Origin: Microcebus murinus
Taxonomy: Eukaryota; Chordata; Mammalia; Primates; Cheirogaleidae
Direction of reading: 5' to 3'
DNA length: 64,000 bases
NCBI RefSeq assembly: GCF_040939455.1
Contig: NC_134126.1
Location: forward strand, 2,228,375-2,292,374
The notes under the pieces are model-generated. The model was not told where the DNA came from and ran no database searches. It saw only the letters and a list, made by a program, of their open reading frames with translations. Positions 19,501-31,878 of the stretch are shown here, one piece after another. The first letter of the stretch is position 1; every line of letters begins with the position of its first letter. Made by a program: the position numbers and the translations under genes.

Positions 19501-22500
19501 TGACCTTGAACGTAACCATGACCCTGACACAGATCTTGAGGGTGACCCTGACCTTGACCCTAACGCTAAACCTAACCCTAACCATAACTGTAACCCTAAC
19601 CCTAGCTCTGCATTTAACCCTTACCCTAACCTTAACCATACCGCTAACCGAAACCCTACCCTAACCGTAACTCTAACCTTACTCTAACCTGAACACTGAC
19701 CCTGAACCTGGTTTGACCTTGAACCGGACCCTGACCTTGAATGTAACCATGACCCCGACCCTGACCTTGACCCTGATCATAACGCTAACCCTAAGTCTAA
19801 CCCTAACCCAAGCTGTACATTTAACCCTTACACTAACCATAACCAGAACCCTAACAGTAACCCTCCCCAACCCTAACCCTAACCCTAACCTTACTCTAAC
19901 CCGAACACTGACCCTGACCCTGGCTTTGACCTTGACTCTGACCCAGAACCTAACGCTAATTTTGACCCTGATCATGACCTTGACCGTAACCATGACCCTG
20001 ACACTGACCTTGAGGCTGACCCTGACCTTGACTGTGACCCTAAGCCTAACTCTAACCCTAACCCTAACTCTAACCCTAACCCTAGCTCTGCATTTAACCC
20101 TTACGCTAACCTTAACCATAAAGCTAACCGTAAATCTACCCTAACCCTTACCCTGAATCTAAACTTATTCTAACCCAAACACTGACCCTGACCCAGGCTT
20201 TCAGCTTGACCCTGACCGAGACCCAAACGCTAACCATGACCCTGACACTGACCCTAACCGTAACCATGACCCTGACCCTGAATTTTACCCTGACCTTCAC
20301 GGTGACCCTGACCCTAACCCTAACCCTAACTCTATCCCTAACCCTAGCTCTGCATTTAACCTTTACCCTACCTTAACCATAACCCTAACCGTAACCCTAC
20401 CCTAACTCGATCCCTAACCCTAACCTTACTCTAACTCAAACACTGACCCTGACCCTGGTTTGACCTTGACTCTGACCAAGACCCTAAGGCTAACCATGAC
20501 CCTGACCATGACCTTGAATGTAACCGTGACCCTGACCCTGACCTTGACGCTGACCCTAATCTTGACCCTAACCCTAAACCTAACCCTAACCCTAACTGTA
20601 ACCCTAACCGTAGCTCTGCATTTAACCTTTACCCTAACATTAACCATAACCCTAACCGTATCCCTACCCTAACCCTAAACCTAACCCTAACTCTAACCTA
20701 ACGCTAAACCGACCACTGACCCTTACACTGTCTTTGACCTTGACCCTGACCCTGACACTAATGCTAACCATGACCCTGACCCTGACCTTGAATGTAACCA
20801 TGACTCTTACCCTAACCAAGAAGCTGACACTGACTTGACTCTGACACTAACCCTAACCCTAACAATAACACTAGCACTACTTTAACCCTTACCCAAATCT
20901 TAACCATATCCCTAACCGTAACCCTACCCTAACCCTAACTCTAACCTTACTCTAACCTGAACACTGACCCTGACCCAGGCTTTGACCTTGACCCTGACGC
21001 TGACCCTAACGCTAACCATGACCATGATCCTGACCTTGATCGTAACCATGACCCTGAGCTTGACCTTGACATTTACCCAGACCTTGACCGTGACCCTAAC
21101 CCTAACCCTACTCTAACCCTAACCCTAGCTCTGCATTTAACCTTAAACCTACCTTAACCATAACCCTAATCGTAACCCTACCCTAACTCGATCCCTAACC
21201 CTAACCTTACTCTAACTCAAACACTGACTCTGACCCAGGCTTTGACCTTGACCCTGACCCTGACCCTAGCGCTAACCATGACCCTGACCATAAACTTCAA
21301 TGTAATCATGACCCTTACCCTGACCTAGAAGCTGACCCTGACCTTGACTCTGACCCTAAACCTAACCCTAACCCTAACTCTAACCATAACCCTAACTCTG
21401 CATTTAACCCTTACCCTAACCTTAACCATAACCCTAACCGTAACCCTATCCTAACCCTAACTCTAACCATACACTAACCCGAACACTGACCCTGACCCAG
21501 GCTTTGACCTTGACCCTGACCCTGACCTTGACCATAACCGTGACCCTGACACTGACCTTGATGCTGACGCTGACCTTGACCCTGACCCTGACCCTAACCC
21601 TAACCCTAACCCTGAACTTGACTGTGACAATACCCTGACCCTGACCTTGACTCTTACACTGACCTTGACCCTCACCCTAACCCTAACCCTAATTCTAACC
21701 CTAAACCTAGCTCTGCATTTAACCCTTACCCTAACCTTAACCTTAACCCTAACCGTAACCCTACTCTAATGCTAACATTACTCTAACCCGAACACTGACC
21801 CTGACCCTGGCTTTGACCTTGACTCTGACCCTGACTCTAACCGTAATCATGACCCTCACCCTGACTATCACCGTAACCATGACCCTGACCCTGACCTTGA
21901 CGCTGACCCTGACCTTGACCATGACCATAACCCTAACCCAAAGTGTAACCCTACTCCTAGCTCTTCATTTAAACCTTACCCTAACCTTAACCATAACCCT
22001 AACAGTAACTCTACCCTAATTTTGCACTAACCTTACTCTAACCCAAACACTAACCTGGACCTTGGCTTTGACCTTGACTTTGACCCAGACCCTACTGCTA
22101 AACATGACCCTGATCATGACCTTGAAAGTAACCATGACCCTGACACTGATCTTGACGCTGACCCTGACCTTAACCCTGACCCTAAACCTAACCCTAACCC
22201 TAACTATAACCCTAACCCTAGTTCTACATTTAACCATTACCCTAACCTTAACCATAACCCTAACCGTAACCCTGCCCTATGCTAACATTACTCTAACCCG
22301 AACACTGACCCTGACCCTGGCTTTGAACTTGACCCTGACCCTGACTCTAACCGTAATCATGACACTGACCCTGACCATGACCGTAACCATGACCCTGACT
22401 CTGACCTTGATTCTGACCCTGATCTTGACCATGACCATAACCCTAACCCAAAGTCTAACCCTAATCCTAGCTCTGCATTTAAACCTTACCCTAACCTTAA

Positions 22501-25500
22501 CCATAACCCTAACAGTAACTCTACCCTAACACTAACTCTAACCTTACTCTAACCCGAACACTAACCCTGACCCTGGCTTTGACCTTGACTCTGACCCAGA
22601 ACCTACTGCTAACCATGACCCTGATCATGACCTTGAAAGTAACCATGACCCTGACACTGATCTTGACGCTGACCCTGACCTTGACCCTGACCCTAAACCT
22701 AACCCTAACCCTAACTGTAACCCTAACCCTAGCTCTGCATTTAACACTTACCCTAACCTTAACCATAACCCTAACAGTAACTCTACCTTAACCCTAACCC
22801 AAACCCTAACTCTAACCTTACTCTACACGAACACTAACCCTGACCCTGTCTTAGACGTTGTCCCTGTTCCTGACCCTAATGCTAAACATGACCCTGACCC
22901 TGACCTTGACGCTGACCCTGAACTTGACCCTGACCCTAATCCTAACGCTAACCCTAACTCTAACCCTAACACTACCTGTGCATTTAACCGTTACCATAAC
23001 CTTAACCATAACCCTAACCATAATCCTACATTTACCCTAACCTTACACTAACCTGAACACTGACCCTGACACTCGTTATGACCTTGAGTCTTACTCAGAC
23101 CCTAACGATAACAATGACACTGACCCTGACCTTCAACATAACCATGACCCTGACCATGACCTAGATGCTGACTCTGACTTTGACCATGACCATAAACCTA
23201 ACCCTAACCCTAACTGTAACCCTAACCCTAGCTCTGCATTTAACCCTTACCCTAACCTTAACCATAACCCTAACCGTAACTCTACCTTAACCCTAACCCA
23301 AACCCTAACTCTAACCTTACTCTAACCCGAACACTGACCCTGACACTGTCTTTGACCTTGACCCTGAACCAGACCCTAATGCTAACCATGACCCTGACCA
23401 TGACCTTGACTGTAAGCATGACCCTGACCCTGACCTTTACCCTGACCTTTATCTTACCCTAACCCTAACTCTAACTCTAACACTACCTGTGCATTTAAAC
23501 CTTACCCTAACCTTAACCATAACCCTAACCATAATCCTACACTAACCCTAACCTTACACTAACCTGAACACTGACCCTGACCGAGGTTATGACCTTGAGT
23601 CTTACTCAGACCCTAAAGATAAAAATGACACTGACCCTGACATTCAACATAACCATGACCCTGACCCTGACCTTGATGCTGACCATGACTTTGACCATGA
23701 CCATAAACCTAACCCTAACCCTAACTGTAACCCTAACCCTAGCTCTGCATTTAACCCTTACCCTAACCTTAACCATAACCCTAAGAGTAACTCTACCTTA
23801 ATCCTAACCCAAACCCTAACTCTAACCTTACTCTAACCCGAACACTGACACTGACCCTGTCTTTGACCTTGACCCTGACCCAGACCCTAACGCTAACCAT
23901 GACACTGACCATGACCTTGAATGTAACCATGACCCTGACCTTGACCCTGACCTTTACCCTGACCCTAAACCTGACCCTAACACTAACTCTATCCCTAACC
24001 ATAGCTCTGCATTTAACCCTTACCCTAACCTTAACCCTAACCCTAACTGTAACCCTAGCCTAACCCTAACTCTAACCATATTCTAACCCAAACACTGACC
24101 CTGACCCTGCCTTTGACCTTGACAATGACCCTGATCCTAACGCTAACCATGACCCTGAGCCTGACCTTGACCATAACCAGGACCCTGACCCTGACCAGGA
24201 CGCTGACCCAGACCTTGAACCTGCCCCTACCCTAACTCTAAATCTAAACCTAGGTCTTCATTTAACTCTTACCCTACCTTAACCATAACCCTAACCGTAA
24301 CCTTACACTATCTCTGTCCAAAATTCTAACCTTACTATAACTCGAACACTTACCTTGACCCAGGCGTTGACATTGACCCTGACCCAGACCAGGACGCTAA
24401 CCATGACCCTAACCCTGACCTTTACCGTAACCATGACCCTGACCTTGGCCTTGATGCTGACCCTGACCTTAACCCTGACCTAAATCTAACCCTAACCCTA
24501 ACCCAAACCCTAACGCTAACCCTACCCTAACTCTAACTCTAACCCTAACTATAACCTTACCCTAACCCGAACACTGACACTGACCCTGTCTTTGACCTTA
24601 ACACTGACCCGGACCCTAAGGCTAACTATGACCCTGACATGACTTTGAAAGTAACCATGACCCTGATCCTGACCTTGACGTTGACCCTAACCCTGACCCT
24701 GACCTTAAACCTAACCCTAACACTAACTGTAACCCTAACCCTAGCTCTGCATTTAACCCTTACCCTAACCTTAACCATAACCCTAACCGTAACCATATCC
24801 TAACCCTAGACCTAACCTTCATCTAACCTGAACACTGACCCTGATCTTGCCTTTGACCTTGACCCTGACCCTAACGCTAACCATGACCCTGAGCCTGACC
24901 TTGACGCTGACCCAGACTTTGACCCTGACCATAACCCTAACTCTAACTCTACCCTAGGTCTGCATTTAACCCTTACCCTATCTTAACCATAACCCTAATA
25001 GTAACCCTACCCTACCTCTACCCCTAACCCTAACCTTACTCTAACTCGAACACTGACCCTGACCCTGGATTTGAACTTGACTCTGACCAAGACCCTAACG
25101 CTAACCATGCCCTTGATCATGAACTTGAATGTAACCATGACCCTGACCCTGACCTTAACACTGACCCTGACCTTGACCATGACCCTAAAGCTAACTCTAA
25201 CCCTAACTGTAACCCTAACCCTAGCTCTGCATTTAACCCTTACCCTAACCTTAACCATAACCCTAACTGTAACCCTACCCTAACAGTAAACCTAACCCTA
25301 ACACTCACCTTACTCTAACCCGAACACTAACCCTGACCCTGTCTTTGACGTTGACCCTGTTCCTGACCCTAATGCTAACCATGACTCTGACCCTGACTTG
25401 ACTGTAACCATGACCCTGACCCTGACCTTGACGCTGACCCTGACCTTGACCCTGACACTTATCCTAACGCTAACCCTAACTCTAACCCTAACACTACCTG

Positions 25501-27965
25501 TGCATTTAACCCTTACCCTAACCTTAATCATAACCCTAACCATAATCCTACACTAACCCTAACCTTACACTAACCCGAACACTGCCCTGACCGAGGTTAT
25601 GACCTTGAATCTTACTCAGACCCTAAAGATAAAAATGACACTGACCCTGACTTTCAACATAACCATGACCCTGACCCTGACCTTGACGCTGAACCTGACT
25701 TTAAACATGACCTTAAACCTAACCCTACCCCTAACCCTAACTGTAACCCTAACCCTAGATCGGCATTTAACCCTTACCCTAACCTTAACCATAACCCTAC
25801 CGTAACCCTACCCTAACCCTAACCCTAACCCTAACTCTAACCTTACTCTAACCCGAACACTGACACTGACCCTGTCTTTGACCTTGACCCTGACCCAGAA
25901 GCTAACGCTAACCATGACACTGACCATGACCTTGAATGTAAACATGACCCTGACCTTGACCCTGACCTTTACCCTGACCCTAAACCTAACCCTAACACTA
26001 ACTCTATCCCTAAACATAGCTCTGCATTTAACCCTTACCCTAACCTTAACCCTAACCATAACTGTAACCCTAGCCTAACCCTAACTCTAACCATATTGTA
26101 ACCCAAACACTGACCCTGACCCTGCCTTTGACCTTGACCCTGACTCTGACCCTAACGCTAACCATGACACTGAACCTGACCTTGACCATAACCAGGACCC
26201 TGACCTTGACCTTGATGGTGACCCTAAACTTGACCCTGACTCTAACCCTAACCCTAACTCTAACCCTAACCCTAGCTCTTCATTTAACTTTTACCCTATC
26301 TTAACCATAACCCTAACGGTAACCTTACACTACCTCTATCCCTAATCCTAACCTTCCTGTAACTCGAACACTGACCGTGACCCAGGCTTTGACCTTGACC
26401 CTGACCCAGACCTGAACGCTAACCATGACCCGGACCCTGACCTTTACCGTAACCATGACCCTGACCCTGACCTTGACGCTGACCCTGACCTTGACCGTGA
26501 CCCTAACTCTAACCCTAACCCTAACCCAAACCCTAACCCTAACCCTACCCTAACCCTAACTCTAACCATAACTATAACCTTACTCAAACCCGAACACTGA
26601 CACTAACACTGTCTTTGACCTTGACACTGACCCAGACCCTAACGCTAACTATGATCCTGACCATGACTTTGAAAGTAACCATGACCCTGATCCTGACCTT
26701 GACGTTGACCCTAACCCTGACCCTGACCTTAAACCTAACCCTAACACTAACTGTAACCCTAACCCTAGCTCTGAATTTAACCCTTACCCTAACCTTAACC
26801 ATAACCCTAACCGTAACCATATCCTAACCCTAGCTCTAACCTTTATCTAACCTGAACACGGACCCTGATCTTGCCTTTGACCTTGACCCTGACCCTAACG
26901 CTAACCATGACCCTGAGCCTGACCTTGACGCTGACCCAGACTTTGACCCTGACCATAACCCTAACTCTAACTCTACCCTAGGTCTGCATTTTACCCTTAC
27001 CCTATCTTAACCATAACCCTAATAGTAACCCTACCCTACCTCTACCCCTAACCCTAACCTTACTCCAACTCGAACACTGACCCTGACCCTGGATTTGACC
27101 TTGATTCTGACCAAGAACCTAACGCTAACCATGACCCTGACCCTAACCTTGACACTGACCCTGACCTTGACCATGACCCTAAACCTAACCCTAACCCTAA
27201 CTGTAACCCTAACCCTAGCTCTGCATTTAACCCTTACCCTAACCGTAACCATAACCGTAACTGTAACCCTACCCTAACCCTAAACCTAACCCTAACTCTC
27301 ACCTTATTCTAACCAGAACACTGACCCTGACCTTGTGTTTGACCTTGATCCTAACCCAGAACCTAACGCTAACCATGACCCTGACCTAGACCCTACCATG
27401 ACCCTGACCCTGACCTTGACGCTGACTCTGATCTTGACTCTGACCCTAACCCTAACCCTAACTCTAACCATAACCCTAGCTCTGCATTTAACCCTTACCC
27501 TAACCTTAACCATAACCCTAACCGTAAACCTAACTCTAACCTTACTCTAACCCGAACACTGACTCTGACCCTGACCCTTAACCTAACCCTGACCCTGGCT
27601 TTGACCTTGACCCTGACCCAGACCCTAACACTAACCATGACGCTGACCCTCACCCTGATCATAACCATGACCCTGACCCTGACCTTGACCCTTTCCCTCA
27701 CCCTAACCCTAACCCTAATCCCTTAAAGCTAACCCTAATACTAACCCTAGCCCAGCCCTTAACTCCAACCCTTACCGTAGTGAAAACCCTAAACTTCTCC
27801 CTATTTCTGCCCTTCACCCTAACCCTAAGCTTAACATTAGCCCAGCTCTTCCAAACCCTAACCCTAAACCTAGCTCAAAATTCTACCCCTCTTTCTATCT
27901 CTGACCTTCACCCTAACCCTAAACTGAACACTAAATCCTGACTCTAACCCTAACCCTAGTGTGAA
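16520..27965 (-). repeat. Telomere-derived satellite with a 256 bp higher-order unit
   Basis: A degenerate hexamer array, CCCTAA, CCCTGA, CCTTGA and variants on the plus strand, i.e. TTAGGG, TCAGGG and TCAAGG on the minus strand. It is not a random degenerate telomere: blocks recur in fixed order. Each unit has GAACACTGACCCTGACCC, GGCTTTGACCTTGACCC, ACGCTAACCATGACCC, one or two CCTTGACGCTGACC or CGTAACCATGACC segments, then AGCTCTGCATTTAACCC and TTAACCATAACCC. The AGCTCTGCAT landmark at 16581, 16837, 17093 and at 17814, 18070 gives exactly 256 bp. Some intervals differ (for example 262 bp at 22469-22731). About 40-45 units fit the block. From about 27720 the order decays. The 60-85 codon open frames on both strands come from the repeat. 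Confidence 0.95.
23040..27280 (-). repeat. Tandem 2.01 kb duplication inside the telomere-derived satellite
   Basis: Irregular landmarks repeat at a fixed offset. CCCTAAAGATAAAAATGACA is at 23611 and 25621 (2010 bp apart). The neighbouring blocks with GATGACC-type variants, the CCTGTGCATTTAA variant and the TAGGTCTGCATTT variant (about 24956 and 26980) recur at about the same distance. This is a super-unit of eight 256 bp-type units. Confidence 0.8.
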
Positions 27966-28540
27966 ACGCAAACCCTCATGCTAAAGCTATTGTAGAAGTG
28001 AATTGAATATGCACTTGCTTCCTCTGAAAGATAAGTTTCTAGTTTCCTGTGAATCCAACAGAAATAACAGTCTATAACTTCATAAAGAAGTCCCAAAAGC
28101 CAAATATTAAAGTGACTTACACAAAGAAATGAGAAATTGCATTGATAATGCAGTTGCTTTTCTCTGAGGAATGAAGCATTTTGTAGAGTTTCGTAGAAAA
28201 CACACCTAAGCTACAATAAGTTATTACACAACGTCCCAAGGAAAATATTCACATCGACTTACACAAAGATGCCACAATTTGCATTCCTTACACACTTGCA
28301 GTTTCTGAGAACCGAGGCAGTGTGTATAGTTCTTAGAAAACAACGCTAAGTTTCAACGTGTTATATCATACAGATATTATAAAGACAGATATTTACGGTT
28401 ACACAAAGAAGTCACAATGTGCATTGATTTTAAACTTGTGTCTCAGAGACAACCGAACAAGCGTTTATAGTTTGCCTTCACATTCGTAAAACAACCATAA
28501 GGTTCTTTCTAAGGATCTCCACATAGAACCCTATGCGAAA
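27966..28540. repeat. AT-rich satellite, four ~141 bp monomers (copy 1)
   Basis: AT-rich sequence unlike its surroundings. Landmarks recur at 140-143 bp: ACTTACACAAAG at 28115 and 28257, GGTTACACAAAG at 28397, and GTCCCAA at 28090 and 28233. Each monomer has a TTGCATT-type stretch, then TTCTCTGAG/TTTCTGAGA, then GTAGAGTTTCGTAGAAAAC or GTATAGTTCTTAGAAAAC. It is flanked on both sides by telomere-like repeat. I recognise no named satellite; it is not obviously primate alpha satellite, although monomer length and composition are of that general kind. Confidence 0.85.
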
Positions 28541-28679
28541 CCATGGCTCAAAATAATAACCCTAATCCTAACCCTGCCCTTAACCCTTACCCGAACCCGA
28601 AACCTAATCGTAACCCTAACCATTCCCCTGGCACTACCAGGAAACCTGATTTTAACCATAACCCTAGTGCGAAACCCAA
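28541..28679 (-). repeat. Short telomere-like spacer between the two AT-rich blocks
   Basis: Degenerate CCCTAA-type hexamers with an irregular middle. Its end (AACCCTAGTGCGAAACCCAAA, first 20 bases matching at all but one or two positions) copies the sequence that precedes the first AT-rich block at 27952. Confidence 0.85.
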
Positions 28680-29210
28680 ACTCTAAAGCTGACACTATCC
28701 TAGCAGTACATTGCATACATGTTTGCTTCCTCTGAATGATGTGTTTATAGTTGCCTGTGAATCGAACAGAGTAACAGCATATACTTTCATAAAGAATTTC
28801 CAAATGCAATCATTTAGAGTGAGTTCACAATGAAGAGAGAAATTGCATTGAGTAGTGAAGCTGAGTGTAGAGTTTCATAGAAAAACAGGAATAAGGTACA
28901 ATGAGAAATGACATATATAACTTCCAAAAGCAAATATTTACAGTGACTTACAAAAGAAGCCTCAATGTACATTACTTACACACTTGCTTTTCTCGAAAAA
29001 CGGAGTCAGTGCATAGAGTTCTTGGAAAACAACCGTAAGATTCAATGAGTTACATCATAAAGATATTCAAAAGATACGTATTTAAGGTTACATATAGAGT
29101 GACAGTGTGTATTGATAAGAAATTAGTGTTTTCCTCACTACTGAACCAGTGTTCGTAGTTTCCGGTCATATTTATACATCAAACATAATGTTCGTTCCAA
29201 GGATAACGAT
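28680..29210. repeat. AT-rich satellite, four monomers (copy 2)
   Basis: Second copy of the composite at 27966-28540, with the lead-in landmark offset by 708 bp (27952 and 28660). The same monomer series is visible: CTTCCTCTGAATGATGTGTT, AGTTCACAATGAAGAG (28822), ACTTACAAAAGAAG (28946) and GGTTACATATAGAG (29086). One monomer has a deletion of about 17 bp. Divergence from copy 1 is high, so the duplication is old. Confidence 0.85.
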
Positions 29211-31878
29211 AGGGGACCCTAAACCTAACGCAAGATCAAAACTCTAACCATAAACCTAGCTCTGCATTTAACCCTTACCCTAACCTTAACCATAACCCTA
29301 ACCGTAACCCTACCCTAACGCTAACCCTAACCCTAACTCTAACCTTACTCTAACCTGAACACTGACCCAGACCCTGGGTTCGACCTGACTCTGACTATGA
29401 CACTAATGCTAACAATGGCCCTGATCCTGACCTGGACCTTAACCATGACCCTAAGCCTGACCTTGACGCTGACCCTTTCCTTGACTGTGACTCTAACCCT
29501 AACACGAACGCTAACCCTAACCCTAGATCTGCATTTAACCCTTACCCTACCTTAAGCATAACCCTAACCGTAATTCTACCATAACTCTATCCCTAAACAT
29601 AACCTTACTCTAACTTGAACACTGACCCTTTCCCTGGCTTAGACCTTGACCCTGACCGTGACCCGAACGCTAACCATGACCCTGACCCTTACCTTGACCG
29701 TTACCATGACCCTGACCTGGACGCTGACCCTGACCTTGACCCTGACTCTAACCCTAACCATAACTCTAACCCTATCCCTAGCTCTGCATTTAACCCTCAC
29801 CCTAACATTAACCATAACCCTAACCGTAACGCTACCCTAACTCTACAATTACTCCAACCTGAACATTGACCCTGACCCTGGCTTTGAACTTGACCGTGAC
29901 CCTGACCCTAACGGTAACCATGACCCTGACTCTGAACTTGACGCTGAACCTGACCTTGACCCTGACCATAACCCAAACCCTAACTCTAACCCTAACCCTA
30001 ACCCTAGCTCTGCATTTAACTCTAACCCTAACCTTAACCATAAGCCTAACAGTAACCCTACCCTAACCCTAACCCTAACCTTATCCCACCCAAAAACTGA
30101 CCCTGACCCTGGCTTTGACCTTGACTCTGACCCAAACCTAAATGCTAACCATGACGCTGACCATGACCTTGAATGTAACCATGACCCTGACCCTGACCTT
30201 GACACTGACCCTAAACCTAAGCCTAACCCTAACCCTAACTGTAACCCTAAACCTAGCTCTGCATTTAACCCTTACCCTGACCTTGACTGTAACCATGACC
30301 CTGACCTTTACGCTGACCCTGACCTTGACTCTGACGCTTACCCTAACCCTAACTCTAACGCTAACCCTACCTTTGCATTTAACCCTTACCCTAAACTTAA
30401 CCATAACCCTACCGAAACCCTACACTAATCCTAAATGTACTCTAACCTGAACACTGACCCTGACCCTAGCTATGACTTTGAGTCTTATTAAGACCCTAAG
30501 CTAACAATGACCCAAAGCTGACCTTGAACATAACCATGACCCTGACCTTGACCTTTACGCTGACCCTGACCTTGACCCTGACCCTAAACCTAACTCTAAC
30601 CCTAACTGTAACCCTAAACCTAGATCTACATTTAACCCTCACCCTAAACTTAAGCATAACCCTAACCTAACCCTAACACTAACACTAACTCTAACCTTAC
30701 TCTAACCTGAACACTGACAATGGCGCTGTCTTTGACCTTGACACTGACCCAGACCCTAACGGTAACCATAACCCTGACCCTGACCTTGACTGTAACCATG
30801 ACCTGACCCTGACCTTGACGCTGACCTTTACCTTGACTCTCACCCTAACCCTAACCCTAACTCTAACCCTAAACCTAGCTCTGCATTTAACCCTTACCCT
30901 AACCTTAACCATAACCCTAAACGTAACCCTACCCTAACCCAAACTTACTGTAACTCGAACACTGACCTTGACCCTGGATTTGACCTTGATTCTGACACAG
31001 ACCCTAACGCTAACCATGACCCTGACCATGACCATGAATGTAACCATGTCCCTGACCCTGACCTTGACACTGACCCTAAACCTAACACTAAGACTAATTG
31101 AAACCCTAACCCTAGCTCTGCATTTAACCCTTACCCTAACCTTTACCATAACCCTAACTGTAACCCTACACTAACCCTAAACCTAACCCTAACTCTCACC
31201 TTACTCTAACCCAAACACTGACCCTGACCTTGTGTTTGACCTTGATCCTGACCCAGACCCTAACGCTAACCATGACACTGACCCTGACCTTGACCGTAAC
31301 CATGACCCTGACCCTGACCTTGACGCTGACTCTGACCCTAACCCTAACCATAACTCTAACCCTAACGCTAGCTCTGCATTTAACCCTTACACTACCCTTA
31401 ACCATAATCCTAACCGTAACCCTACCCTAACCCTGACCTTACTCTAACCCGGTCACTGATCCTGACACTGGCTATGACCTTGAGTCTTACACCCTAATGG
31501 TATCCATGACCCGGACCCTGACCTTGAACGTAACCATGACCCTCACACTGACCTTGACAATGACCCTGACCTTGACACTGACCCTAAACCTAACCCTAAT
31601 CCTAACTGTAACCGTAACCCTAGCTCTGTATTTAACCCTTACCCTAACCTTAACCATAACGCTAACCGTAACCCTACCCTAACCCTAACCCTAACTCTAA
31701 CCTTACTCTAACCCGAACACTTACCCTGACCTTGTCTTTGACCTTGACCCTGACCCTGACCCTAACGGTAAACATGACCCTGACCCTCACATTGACCGTA
31801 ACCATGACCCTGAACCTGACTTTGACGCTGACCCTGACCTTGACCCGGACCCTTACCCTAACCCTAACACTAACTCTA
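29211..31878 (-). repeat. Telomere-derived satellite, second block with the 256 bp unit
   Basis: Same landmarks as 16520-27965 (AGCTCTGCATTTAACCC, GACCTTGACCCTGACC, TAACCATGACCC) in the same orientation. It ends at ACTCTAACCCATCTCCCATG, where the 53 bp minisatellite begins. Confidence 0.93.

Noticed and set aside
16520..27965. A true chromosome-end telomere
   Set aside because: The hexamers are highly degenerate and arranged in a 256 bp higher-order unit, with more DNA on both sides, so this is internal satellite.
27966..29210. Primate alpha satellite
   Set aside because: The monomer is about 141 bp rather than 171 bp and I could not align it convincingly to the alphoid consensus by eye.
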